Numbered from the stretch's first letter, positions 45,390-56,054 are shown. The stretch: 64,000 nucleotides of DNA from Aphrocallistes beatrix (GCA_963281255.1 OY725489.1:3658001-3722000); one strand, 5' to 3'. Program-made: numbers and translations. The notes: generated from the letters alone by a model not told the origin.

Positions 45390-46610
45390 TTCGATCTCAT
45401 CACCATTCGATCTCATCGGCATCGATCTCATCACCATCGTAGTTATCACCATCATAATCCATGACATTTGCCTGACTCTCCTCGTATTCGACATATGTAG
45501 CCTGGCCAATGATTCCCGAATTCTTCCAAGCATTGATGATGGTATCCTCTTTCACATCAGCTCAGGAGGCATTCAGCATTTTGAGTGAGCTGTATAAGTA
45601 AACTTCCTTTGTCTTGTCGAGGCTGATCATGAGCATACCTAGCCTGCCGCGATATTTTGCCTTCATGCTGCGAATTATGCCTTGGTCACATGGCTGGAGC
45701 TTGCTTGTGGTGTTCGGCGGCAGATATTCGACCCTCACATTGGACAGAGACCCGTTGAACCAGTCCGCGGAACAGTTGTCCACGAAAAGCAGAATGCGCC
45801 GCTGCTTCTCTATCATGGTCTTGTCGAGATTCTTCAGCCTGCGGCTCCAGATTGGCCCCACCATCCACCCTTTCTTAGACGAGTCATACGAGATTGGAGC
45901 CTGATCCCGCTTGCCCATAACTACAGGCCAACGGGCCTGCTTAGACTTACCGATGTACAAGAGGGGAAGTTTTTCGCCTCTGAGCTGGCACCCACCAGAA
46001 TGGTAACCCTTGCCTTGTCGCATTTGCCTCCCTTCACCTGCTCTCCTAGCAAGGCGAATGTTTTACCCGACTGCATTCTGTAAAACAGCGCAGTCTCGTC
46101 AGCGTTGAACACGTTTTCGGGTGCATACTGCGCGATCACTGGCTGGATGTTGTTTAACTACCCAGAGTAGTCCGGACAGTCAATGTTCTCTCCGTGGGCA
46201 CCCTTAAAGTTGATCCCACGGCGCCAACGTTGAATCCACGACACCAGGCGATATCCGTTGGAACTTCCTTCTCCATCCACGTAAGTATCTTCTTGAAGGT
46301 AGCGAGCATCAAGCTGCCGTTGATCAACTGCTTTTGAGAACGCATGTTGCTAAACCAGGTGAACATCAAGTCATCAGCCACACAGAAGGTCTGGGAAGTC
46401 TTGAGTGACTTGCTGGACCTGGGCACCTTACAATAATTTGCAGCTTTTTTTATCTTGTCCTCCTGGCCCTTGATGTAGCTTACTGCCTGCTTCTTGACTC
46501 CGTAGTCCTTGGCAATTGCCGTCAGAGGGTGACCCTTGTCGAGACGCAGGACTATCTCGTGCCTTTCCGTCAGCGTCAGACGTTTCTGTCTTATTATGGA
46601 TGTCATGAAC
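45390..46610 (-). pseudogene. Pogo/Tigger (jerky-like) transposase, broken
   Basis: From about 46606 the minus strand gives MTSIIRQKRLTLTERHEIVL, a CENPB-type helix-turn-helix, then AIAKDYGVKKQAVSYIKGQE and a second DNA-binding part ending near 46160. After a frameshift, ENVFNADETALFYRM holds the first Asp. After another, LLFVDNCSADWFNG holds the second and LQPCDQGIIRSMKAKYR the third, the DDD pattern of pogo/Tigger. One in-frame TGA follows NAS at about 45561. The frame then continues with KEDTIINAWKNSGI and ends in an acidic tail (DYDGDNYDGDEID). It is the likely parent type of the MITE at 28826-29311. Confidence 0.88.
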
Positions 46611-46790
46611 TAATTGCTGAAAATTGGGTGTCAAAAAAACACGGTGCAACTATACATAAAACTCAGATTTTTACACCAAAAATTGTCAAAAAATACCGAT
46701 TGTCAAATAAACCCGGTGTCAAAAAAACCCGATGGAAATTCTATGGTAGAAACATGAAAAGAACAATCTGCAGCAAAATATGTCAAAAAA
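46611..46790. mobile_element. Truncated 5' terminal region of the Tigger element
   Basis: Carries repeated TGTCAAAAAAACCCG(G/A)TG units like the subterminal region of the MITE at 28826-29311. It stops at ATGTCAAAAAATCCG, and the outer CCCGGTTTCGACTG end is gone. No matching left TIR was found beyond 45390. Confidence 0.75.
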
Positions 46791-46829
46791 TCCGTTGAAA
46801 GAGAACTGAGATGTGAATGGGTTAATACG

Positions 46830-47055
46830 AAAAATGTGGAAATTTTTCATGAAATGTTTTTACATTCCAGTTTTGCTATGGAAACGTGTTTTGGTCAGTT
46901 GGCGTTATATTTTCAAAACTGCAATGGCTACACATTCAAATGTAATTCCATTTGATAGCGAATATACTACTTCCTATTAAATGATAATATAATTTCGACC
47001 TCTAAATTCAATAGTTTATGGGATATTCGACAATGTACCATATTGGTCACATTTG
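46830..47055. repeat. Copy of the foldback repeat of 34.3-34.8 kb
   Basis: Shares AATTTTTCATGAAATGTTTT, GTTTTGGTCAGTTGG, TTTTCAAAACTGCAATGGCT, ATAGCGAATATACTACTTCC and CCATATTGGTCACATTTG with 34326-34800, rearranged. It abuts the 45-bp minisatellite. Confidence 0.7.
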
Positions 47056-47107
47056 ATTATCACTTAACCCGGTACAAACTTAGTTCAAATTCGTACCTCA
47101 AAGTACT

Positions 47108-48863
47108 ATGGGGTCACTTCTGACCCCACTGAAAACTAGTACGGGCATGACCATGGGGTCAATTCTGACCCCACTGAAAACTAGTACGGGCATGACCATG
47201 GGGTCACTTATGACTCCACTGAAAACTAGTACGGGCATGACCATGGGGTCACTTCTGACCCCACTGAAAACTAGTACGGGCATGACCATGGGGTCACTTA
47301 TGACTCCACTGAAAACTAGTACGGGCATGACCATGGGGTCACTTATGACCCCACTGAAAACTAGTACGAGCATCACCATGGGGGTCACTGCTGACCCCAC
47401 TGAAAACTAGTACGGGCATGACCATGGGGTCACTTATGACCCCACTGAAAACTAGTACGGGCATGACCATGGGGTCACTTATGACTCCACTGAAAACTAG
47501 TACGGGCATCACCATGGGGGTCACTGCTGACCCCACTGAAAACTAGTACGGGCATGACCATGGGGTCACTTCTGACCCCACTGAAAACTAGTACGGGCAT
47601 GACCATGGGGTCACTTATGACTCCACTGAAAACTAGTACGGGCATCACCATGGGGGTCACTGCTGACCCCACTGAAAACTAGTACGGGCATGACCATGGG
47701 GTCACTTCTGACCCCACTGAAAACTAGTACGGGCATGACCATGGGGTCACTTATGACTCCACTGAAAACTAGTACGGGCATGACCATGGGGTCACTTCTG
47801 ACCCCGCTGAAAACTAGTACGGGCATGACCATGGGGTCACTTATGACTCCACTGAAAACTAGTACGGGCATGACCATGGGGTCACTTATGACCCTACTGA
47901 AAACTAGTACGGGCATCACCATGGGGGTCACTGCTGACCCCACTGAAAACTAGTACGGGCATCACCATGGGGTCACTTCTGACCCCACTGAAAACTAGTA
48001 CGGGCATCACCATGGGGTCACTTCTGACCCTATTGAAAACTAGTACGGGCATCACCATGGGGTCACTTCTGACCCCACTGAAAACTAGTACGGGCATGAC
48101 CATGGGGTCACTTCTGACCCCACTGAAAACTAGTACGGGCATGACCATGGGGTCACTTCTGACCCCACTGAAAACTAGTACGGGCATGACCATGGGGTCA
48201 CTTCTGACCCCACTGAAAACTAGTACGGGCATGACCATGGGGTCACTTATGACTCCACTGAAAACTAGTACGGGCATGACCATGGGGTCACTTATGACCC
48301 CACTGAAAACTAGTACGAGCATCACCATGGGGGTCACTGCTGACCCCACTGAAAACTAGTACGGGCATGACCATGGGGTCACTTATGACCCCACTGAAAA
48401 CTAGTACGGGCATGACCATGGGGTCACTTCTGACCCCACTGAAAACTAGTACGGGCATGACCATGGGGTCACTTATGACTCCACTGAAAACTAGTACGGG
48501 CATGACCATGGGGTCACTTCTGACCCCACTGAAAACTAGTACGGGCATGACCATGGGGTCACTTATGACTCCACTGAAAACTAGTACGGGCATGACCATG
48601 GGGTCACTTATGACCCTACTGAAAACTAGTACGGGCATCACCATGGGGGTCACTGCTGACCCCACTGAAAACTAGTACGGGCATCACCATGGGGTCACTT
48701 CTGACCCCACTGAAAACTAGTACGGGCATCACCATGGGGTCACTTCTGACCCTATTGAAAACTAGTACGGGCATGACCATGGGGTCACTTCTGACCCCAC
48801 TGAAAACTAGTACGGGCATCACCATGGGGTCAATTTTGACCCCACTGAAAACTAGTACGGGCA
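47108..48863. repeat. Minisatellite C: 45-bp unit, ~39 copies
   Basis: The unit is GACCATGGGGTCACTTCTGA followed by CCCCACTGAAAACTAGTACG and GGCAT. Its core is the dyad TGGGGTCACTTCTGACCCCA (20 bp, 8-bp perfect arms). Some units have one extra G (GGGGGTCACTGCTGACCCC, near 47375, 47511, 47647, 47918, 48325, 48641), and these are spaced in multiples of whole units. As 45 is 15 codons, long false frames run on both strands. Confidence 0.96.
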
Positions 48864-49251
48864 TGTGATGTTTAAATTTGTACGTAACCTGGTACATACT
48901 GTTTACGCAGCACATAGAAAACCTTTTCTTTAGGACATGTCAATAAATCACTTGCTTATCATCCCTGCCTGTACATAATTTTCCTCTGTCTGGAGATGTT
49001 TTTGTCAGAATAGTTTTTATTGAGTTCTGACTTTGTCAGAATAATTTTTATTGCGTTCTGACTTTGTTAAATAGTTTTTATCGCGTCTGTTTTAGTGGAA
49101 AAATTGTTTAAATCTTAAATGGTTAAGCTTATATTTTAAATTACACCATCTAAAATCCTTATATTTTATCGACAATTTTTTCAATGGGGCACGCGCCCTC
49201 CCTAAATCTGCCACTGTTGACTTTAAGGATTTAGGTTGTATTTTAGCAATA
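48864..49251. other. No gene recognised
   Basis: A short tandem of TTTTTAT(T/C)G(A/C)GTTCTGACTTTGTCAGA-type units lies at 49000-49095. The rest is AT-rich. Confidence 0.5.
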
Positions 49252-49438
49252 CAGGCGACTCCGCTTAATAGGGTCACTGTTTAATCGGGTCAACCGCTTA
49301 ATCGGGACACTTTTGGCAGGCCCGAAATAGCTCTCACACATAGAAGCTAATACAAAATATTTTCGGTAATAGGGTTCTCCGCTTAATCGGGGCAAAATGT
49401 CCTCTGACCGATGTGACCCTATTAAGCGGAGTCGACTG
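49252..49438. mobile_element. TA-target MITE, CAGTCGACTCCGCTTAATAG family, copy 2 (reverse)
   Basis: The same family as 30550-30738 in the opposite sense. The ends are CAGGCGACTCCGCTTAATAG and CAGTCGACTCCGCTTAATAG, flanked by TA. A 187-bp element. Confidence 0.88.
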
Positions 49439-49578
49439 TATATTAAATAAACTTTATTTAAATTACTTTTAGAAATGTAAATGTTTATTATATTGCTCAT
49501 AATCACCAAATAAATATTACTAGAGATGATAACTTATAAAAGGAAAAGAAAAAACTTATAAGTAATTAAGATATATAT

Positions 49579-50877
49579 TTAATTTGTAAAGATTTGAAAA
49601 CTATTCTCGATCGGTGAACGGCACACTGGACTAGGCTGCCTAGATTCCTCTAACTGCTCACTGCAATCTGCGCAGCAGTTGGCATGCCTACAAGGCATAA
49701 AAATCCAAGTTGTTAAGCGTGGTAGAAGACATACAACACAAACATTTTCAGAACTGTCACCGTCCTCATCTTCAGACTCGCTAGTGGTATCCTGCTGTAG
49801 ATCTGTATATTCATTGATTTTGCCAATTGTGTCCAATTACCTGGATAAATTCCAATGGATTGATGAGCCCATCCCTTAGCTTCTCCTTATACATTCTTCT
49901 CTGTTCTTCACTTCTCAAATGAACTTTCTTCCTTGACCTACAGATGTCTCTCCCCAAGCGTATTCGGCCGATATCATTATGCGTAAATGATAAATGACCC
50001 ATTTTAGCGAATAAAAATACAAATAAGCCACAAAATGGGATGATATTGATAGCCTAGAGTCTATAGAATCCAAGAATGGAATAAAAATAAAAATGGGAGG
50101 AAAAAATTTCTCCGCAAAATGCATCAGTGCAGTAGCGTTAACTTCTTTTATAGCATTCCTGGGGGCAGGCTCCCAATCAGACATTGAAGCCACTGCTTTA
50201 AAGAGAGGGATTTTAGATTGGATCTTTTCTAACACAGCTGTATATAATTCCTGATTCTTCGCGGTCATCAAACAGTGTATAGCCGGTAAAGAATGCCTGC
50301 CTATAGCTACAAAAATAGTCCATAGCTGAGCAAATTGAATGGGTACTGTAAAAAAAGTACCTTCAAACTGGCTATGAATAACTTCGGCAGAAGACATCGT
50401 ATCGGAGTAGAATATAGCGGCAGTGTCAGTACCACAATTAACTGAACCAGGGAAGTATTTTCCGAAACTAGTTGTACATAGCATTTCACAAAATTTAAAT
50501 GCATCAGGGAATTTTTGGTTGCAAATTTCTCCTCGCACGATACATGGCTGATTCGCACTCGTCAAATGTAACTTCACACGCACTGGGATCACTTCTTGTT
50601 GAATCATCAAAAACTTAAGCCTAAGATTAGTTTGACTATGCATGGCAGTTGTTTTGCATTTTGTTTTCAAATCGAAGACATCTGATTTGTATTCTTCAAT
50701 ATTATGATCGTGCTGTGATAGAGGAGTAATAAGATCCGTTTCTCTATTGAGTCTTCCTGTACCTTTGCAACCACTGCGGAAAATTGTACATTTAAGATAA
50801 ATATACTTTTCGTTTATTTTGGAATTGATATATTTATACCCATCGGAAGTAGTATAAACTTTTCCAATAACTCGCAT
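49579..50877 (-). pseudogene. FLYWCH / MULE-transposase-like protein with C-terminal RING
   Basis: The ATG at 50877 begins MRVIGKVYTTSDGYKYINSK. A FLYWCH zinc finger follows (YLKCTIFRSGCKGTGRL, then HDHN), then a conserved CMT domain region. The MULE-type block is TFFTVPIQFAQLWTIFVAIG, then FKAVASMSDWEPAPRNAIKE near residues 175-250. After a shift near 50000 comes RRMYKEKLRDG, and the tail ENVCVVCLLPRLTTW with MPCRHANCCADCSEQ is a RING finger. The last RING pair reads SPVC where CPVC is expected. FLYWCH-MULE genes are multicopy, domesticated or mobile, in insects and other invertebrates. RING would suggest ubiquitin-ligase use. Frameshifts near 50000 and 49830 indicate decay or unseen introns. 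Confidence 0.65.
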
Positions 50878-51510
50878 GTAAGAGAGCTCAAAGTAAATTC
50901 CATTAGAAAATAGTACATTAATTTAGAAATATCTCAATTTATACTAACATTCGCTAAGAATAGAAAAGTGAAGCCCAAGTGTATTCTAAATACAACAAAA
51001 ATAACTAACCACAATTTTATGATATCCACGGTTCTGTATCCGGATGTAGAGTAAGTAGTCCCCAGATCTTGTAAATTGTGAACCAGTTCCAGTAGTCAGA
51101 CGAGATTTTAAATCATCAACTTGATGATTCTGAGAAGAAGAACAGTTGTTCCGGGACAGGACAGTTCATTCATGAAGGTAGTATCCCATTGAGATGGGAA
51201 ATGAGGTTCCTCCAATTCGGTGATGGATTTATCGTTTTTATAGTTACCAGAACACGGTGCAAAATACATGCTGGAATATTGGAAATCACTGAAATTATGA
51301 TTTGCTTTGTTAAAGCCTTTGGAGGGGCGACTCAGGCAGGGATAAACTGTTCGCCCGCCGCAGCGCAAGTAACCCAAGCGCAATTGCGTTAATTATAATT
51401 GCAATTGTATTGTCGTTAGTACAACAATCTTGTTTTGCACACTCTATCAGTGACCATATTTTAATCACCAACACTTTTTAATATTTTCCTAGTATAAACT
51501 AGAATAAATT
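50878..51510. other. No gene recognised
   Basis: A minus-strand frame at 51383-51108 (91 codons) has scattered Cys but no recognisable domain. The imperfect palindrome GCAATTGCGTTAATTATAATTGCAAT lies at 51380-51406. Confidence 0.35.
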
Positions 51511-51832
51511 ATGGCAGAAATTTTTGCTCATCCTTCTAATGACGGGTATGACTCTGATGAATCCATCGATTTGGAGATACCAGAGAGTCTCAGTCCCCAT
51601 AATTCTAATTCTTCACTTACAGAATGTGAGGAAGAAACTTCTGACTCTGACTCTTCCTCTTCTCATCAAATGGATCATGCATGTGAGGATGAGTCCCCTA
51701 TTTACATAGGGAAAGATGGCACAAAGTGGTGTAAAATATCCTTGATGGCTCTAAATTTGACAAATTTCCAAAGTTTAATCCTAAAGTTAATGAAGAAAAG
51801 GTGAAGGATTGTGTACAGCCGTTGGGTAAGTA
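51511..51832 (+). pseudogene. N-terminal exon resembling a piggyBac-derived protein
   Basis: The ATG at 51511 starts MAEIFAHPSNDGYDSDESID. It is rich in Ser/Asp/Glu and then has PIYIGKDGTKWCKIS. An acidic Ser-rich head followed by a G-x-D-G-T-x-W-x-K stretch is usual at the start of piggyBac transposase-derived proteins. It reads, after one frameshift, to KDCVQPLG and a GTAAGT donor at about 51827. No catalytic domain follows. The assignment is weak because only the low-complexity head remains. Confidence 0.35.
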
Positions 51833-51994
51833 ATTGGTCTAGCTAATTATAAAGTTGGTTAGCTATCTGCTAACCATCCAGGGATTTAGTTTAGACTCCG
51901 ATCCTGTATCAACTTTTTATATGTAGTGTATTTATTTCATATTCACAAACGTTTGTACGAATAATCCAACGAAAAAACACTCGTAAAGTCAACG

Positions 51995-52060
51995 TAGGAC
52001 AGGCTCTTTAAGTAAGGACTGGAGGCGTTCAATCTCGGCTCCTGGAACTTGGTCCATTGT
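51995..52060 (+). mobile_element. Solo end fragment of the P-type element family
   Basis: CTCTTTAAGTAAGGACTGGA, followed by GTTCAATCTCGGCTCCTGGA and ACTTGGTCCATTG, aligns with the outer TIR of the element at 52313 (CTCCTTTAACTAAGGACTGG and following). It stops where the H copy begins. Confidence 0.6.
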
Positions 52061-52082
52061 GTTCCTATTACAACTCGATTAA

Positions 52083-52117
<35 letters not shown>

Positions 52118-53095
52118 ACGAATTGATTGAAGAAAATGCCAGGACAGAAAGCTGATTTATGACGTGGGTTTTTTTACCAAAATATCGACTCATCTAAGGA
52201 ATTATGACGTCATTGTCACCTTTTTAATAATTAGAAATTTCAGTTTTTCGACTATAACTCAGCCATTTTAGGTGATAGAAGGCTGAAATTTTAATAGGAT
52301 GTGTATATTAATCATAGACTCCTTTAACTAAGGACTGGAGGGTCTCGGTCCTGTAACTTGAGTCTATTGCCTATCACTATTACTAGTCGTTATTTCGGTG
52401 CGAAATGTATTACTGTTGAATAGGAAGTCGCATATGGTGAATTCATTGGTCACTTTGGCATACTTGAAATATTTGTGGTTCTTGAGTTTTGCGGTTTTCA
52501 CACCTTTCCATATATGGTAATAATGTTGATAAATTGGAATTGGTTAGCGCTATTAGACATGGGAAATGTATTATTATTGAAAAGGAAGTCATATATTAAG
52601 AATCAATTGAGCATATCGACTTATCCTAAAAGCTTCTAGTTTTTGATTTTTGCGGTTTTCATACGTCCATATATGGTCATATTATAGACTTCTTTAGAGA
52701 AGGACTGAAGCCTCTCATGCTCGGGGTTTGTAATTTGAGTCTGAAGGATTAACTTGAATCGTCGGCTATAATGACTTCTATCAGGGCTAGAAACACGATC
52801 TCAGTTCCATATAGGGGATTTTGAGGACGGCGAGTTCAATAGCGCCATTTTCAACACCGCCTGGTGCATTTTAAAGGTCCAAAGGTCATATTTCAAGGTT
52901 AAATGGGTGAATTTTCGTAAAGTTTGCCCATTTTTTCTGTCTAACTAATAAACGGTGAGAGATGGCTGATTGTAATGAGACGCAGTAGTGTATTGGTGCC
53001 CAAATTTGATATTTATTGTCCTATATGTAATTACATAAACATTATATGCATATCACAACACTATGTCTATTACAACGTTGTATATGCAGTAATGT

Positions 53096-53666
53096 AATGG
53101 CTGTAGCTAAAATTGTAAACTTGCAAACACTCATTAAGCATGACATTATGCCAGAATCTAGTTCTCGTGTGCTTGATTGCGACAAAAATTGTACAACTTC
53201 CGAAAATCCAGCTGAGCGAAGTGAACTCATTGACGAGATCACTCCTCAAGACACTTAAGAACTCTTGAGGTCTGATGATACCCTTAAGCATAAAGTTGTT
53301 TATTTGGCCCGATACCTTGTTTATAAACATGGTGATAGCACTAGTATGGAGGAGATTATTGGCGATGAAGATGGTAACGAGGTGTCATCTGAGTTCCTAG
53401 ATAATTTGAATAGAGGTGGACTGAGTGTGCCGACTATGTCAACCGTCTTCTTTGTACACAATGCCTATAATTTGCATGACCAGGCTAAAATGCGTTGCCG
53501 CTTTCAGTTTGCTGAGCAATTATCCTTTATAGATGTACCTTTAGCAGGTAGTAAGGCTGCATGTACTACTTTAGCTAACATTCTATTGAAAGCTCATGTC
53601 CTCAATGTAAGTGACAAAGAAAAATCTATGGGATGCCTCAAGATGCAAGACAAGCTCTCCAACTAA
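53096..53666 (+). pseudogene. C-terminal fragment of a P/THAP9-like transposase
   Basis: After LIDEITPQDT and one TAA at about 53256 come KVVYLARYLVYKHG, then FLDNLNRGGLSVPT. This resembles the Y-x-A-G-Y-x-x-x-K and L-x-x-R-G-G-L-x-x-P-S motifs near the end of P-element and THAP9-type transposases. The frame ends at TAA 53664-53666. Catalytic and THAP domains are absent, so it could only be a relic inside a non-autonomous element. Confidence 0.62.
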
Positions 53667-53734
53667 TGATAAGCATATACAACGTTGTAATAGACATTGT
53701 GTTGTGATATGCATATAATGTTATGCAATTACAT

Positions 53735-53885
53735 CATGGCCGGCGTCGCCATGTTTTATCGGCAGTGGGTGTCCTAAGAGGGATTTCCCTGAAAGTGGGT
53801 GTCCATTTATGGAGGATATATATTTTAGAATATGATAAAACAGGACGCAGTGGGTGTCTGGACACCCCCGATGGCGCCGGCCCTG
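53735..53885. mobile_element. MITE with CAGGGCCGGCGCC-type ends and 5-bp TSD, copy 2
   Basis: The ends CATGGCCGGCGTCGCC and CAGGGCCGGCGCC (inverse) are flanked by TACAT at 53730-53734 and 53886-53890. The left arm of the host element lacks it (its inverse reads ATTACATATAGGAC), which gives a clean empty site. GTGGGTGTCTGGACACCCC is shared with 33181-33340. Confidence 0.88.
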
Positions 53886-54708
53886 TACATATAAGACAAT
53901 AAATATCAAATTTTGGCTCCAATACACTACTGCGTATCATTACAATCAGCCATCTCTCACCGTTTATTAGAACAAATGGGCTAACTGTACCCAAATTCAC
54001 CCATTTAACCTTGAAATATGACATTTGGACCTTTAAGATGACACCAGGCGGTGTTGAAAATGGCGCTATTGAACTCGCTGTCCTCAAAATCCCCTATATG
54101 GAACTGAGATCGTGTTTCTAGCCCTTCTAGAAGTCATTTTAGCCGACGATTCAAGTTAATCCTTCAGACTCAAATTACAAACCCCGAGCAAGAGAGGCTT
54201 CAGTCCTTCTCTAAAGAAGTCTATAATATGACCATATATGGAGGTATGAAAAACGCATCAAACATCAAAAACTAGAAGCTTTTAGGATAAGTCGATATGC
54301 TCAATTGATTTTTTATATATGACTTCCTTTTCATTAATAATACATTTCCTATGTCTAATAGCGCTAACCAATTCCAAGTTATCAACATTATTACCATATA
54401 TGGAAAGGTGTGAAAACTGCAAAACTCAAGAACCACAAATATTTCAAGTATGCCAAAGTGACCAATGAATTCACCATATGCGACTTCCTATTCAACAGTA
54501 ATACATTTCTCACCGAAATAACGACTAGTTATAGTGATAGGCAATAGACTCAAGTTACAGGACCCGAGTATGAGACCCTCCAGTCCTTAGTTAAAGGAGT
54601 CTATGATATTAATATTCTTCACATGTGATACAACTAACATAAAAAATATCGATCGACAGACCGATAGTGCAGCTCCGAAGGAACATGTAATATAAATATC
54701 GGATTATA

Positions 54709-56054
54709 TCGTGAATTACAAAATTGATGCCCTATCCAATTATACTCTATACTATGCAACCACAGCTTTAATTCGCTTCAAAAGGAAGTCTATTCTTTTG
54801 CGATATATTATACTAGGTACATAGTATGATAAATCTATCCTTGTTCTTTTATATTACTTACTGTAGCTACTTTACCAACCGATAATTTTCTTAATTTTCG
54901 ACTATTTTTGCGAATAATTATGGTCAAAGAACACAAGATTCAGACAAAAAATATGGCAATAGGGATGCTCAAAGGTGGAATGACACAGAGTTGCGTTTCT
55001 AAAGAAGTCGGAGCAAACATTCGTACGATACGTAGGTGGTGGGCTATACGAAGGGAATAGCACTTGAGAACGCACCGGGTCGCGGACGGAAGAAATCCCT
55101 CTCAAAAGTCGCCAAAATTATCATTTCCAAGTCACTCAATAAAAAGCAGCAATCTACACGGAAATTATCAAAAAGATTGAAGAGGAATGGTACGGTAGTA
55201 TCTCACATGACTGTCCAACGTTATCTAAAGACGACTATCGGGGCTAAAAGCTACAAGAGGCCCTTTATGCCCAGATTATCCCCGAAACAAAAGGAAAATC
55301 GATTGACTTTCTGTAAGGAACGACTCAGATGGACAGTTGAAGATTGGCGACGTGTGATTTTTCCGACGAGTCTCCTTTTGAACTCTTTCATACGCCAAAT
55401 AGGCAGAATGACCGGATTTGGACACGAAATAGAGCTTCCATAACTCCTCACGAGAAAGTGAAATTTCCATCCAAATTGCACGTCTGGGGGCTAATGTCGT
55501 ACACTGCGCTCTCAGATCTCCATATTATTCCTCAGGGACGCACAGTTACTGCAGATTATTATATTGAAGAAATTCTTAATCAATCACTGTTGTCCTCTCT
55601 AAAAAGAAAGCGAAGAACTGGGTCAGTTTTTACAAGAAAACTTCTTCCAAACATGTCCGAATACATATTCCAACAAAATGGGGCTCCTACTCACAATGCT
55701 ACAAGGACGCAAGATTGGTGCAGACAACATCTAAATGCATTCTGGGCTAAAGGTACCTGGCCCGGAAACTCACCAGACTTGAATCCCATCGAGAATTTGT
55801 GGGCTATTGTGCAGAGCACCGTCGATTGTATGGAGGAGGCAACCAATCTAAATATGCTCGAAAAACAGCTGAAATTGGCATGGTCGCAGATACCCCTAAT
55901 ATTTTAGATAACCTTGTTGGCAGTATGCCTAAGAGAGTTAAAACTTGTGTTAAACTTAATGGTGGATATATTGGAAAGTGATTAATGAATTACGCCTATC
56001 CAATCGAATATTATAATAACTAATTTGATAGGGCATCAATTTTGTTACACCCTG
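54709..56054 (+). mobile_element. Tc1-like element
   Basis: The right end GATAGGGCATCAATTTTGTT ACACCCTG (to 56054) is flanked by TA. The left end (TTACAAAATTGATGCCCTAT from about 54716) pairs with it, but its outermost bases are diverged. About 1.35 kb with one plus-strand transposase. Confidence 0.82.
54926..55981 (+). pseudogene. Tc1-like transposase, frameshifted
   Basis: The start is near 54926 (MVKEHKIQTKNMAIG). SCVSKEVGANIRTIRRWW is the first helix-turn-helix, followed by a shift near 55037. GRGRKKSLSKVAK is the GRPR-like hook and STRKLSKRLKRNGTVVSHMT the second. A one-base loss near 55369 precedes SDESPFELF (first Asp). IFQQNGAPTHNA carries Asn where the second catalytic Asp (Q-Q-D/N-x-A-P-x-H) is usual. 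GNSPDLNPIENLWAI supplies the final Glu. A further shift near 55900 precedes the C-terminus. The order and DD34E-like spacing are Tc1. It is inactive on several counts. Confidence 0.88.

Larger units (their letters stand above)
52313..54605. mobile_element. P-superfamily element with ~775-bp inverted arms and 8-bp TSD
   Basis: The ends are CATAGACTCCTTTAACTAAG and the inverse, finishing at 54605, flanked by the exact 8-bp repeat ATATTAAT (52305-52312 and 54606-54613). The arms run 52313-53089 and 53672-54605, pairing throughout except for a MITE in the right arm. The unique centre (about 580 bp) encodes a P/THAP9-like transposase C-terminus. An 8-bp duplication and a CAT start match P elements, whose usual TIRs are about 30 bp, so arms this long are remarkable. 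Confidence 0.85.
52061..54708 (+). mobile_element. H-related element copy 7, interrupted by a P-type element
   Basis: Begins TTCCTATTACAACTCGATTA (a diverged 5' end), then the TA tract, AACGAATTGATTGAAGAAAA, one TGACGTCA, and TTTTAATAGGATGTGTATAT. The P-type element interrupts at 52312/54606. It resumes TTCTTCACATGTGATACAAC, then the ATCGATCGACAGACCGATAG block of the long variant, until the Tc1-like element at 54709. Confidence 0.7.

Noticed and set aside
8072-48863. CRISPR-like regularly spaced repeats
   Set aside because: The arrays are plain tandem repeats with no unique spacers, in a eukaryotic setting.
47098-48915. Long frames on both strands with repeats of MGSLLTPLKTSTGMT or VMPVLVFSGVRSDP
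   Set aside because: The 45-bp unit is divisible by three, so any stop-free frame stays open through the array. There is no start context, no codon bias and no flanking exon.
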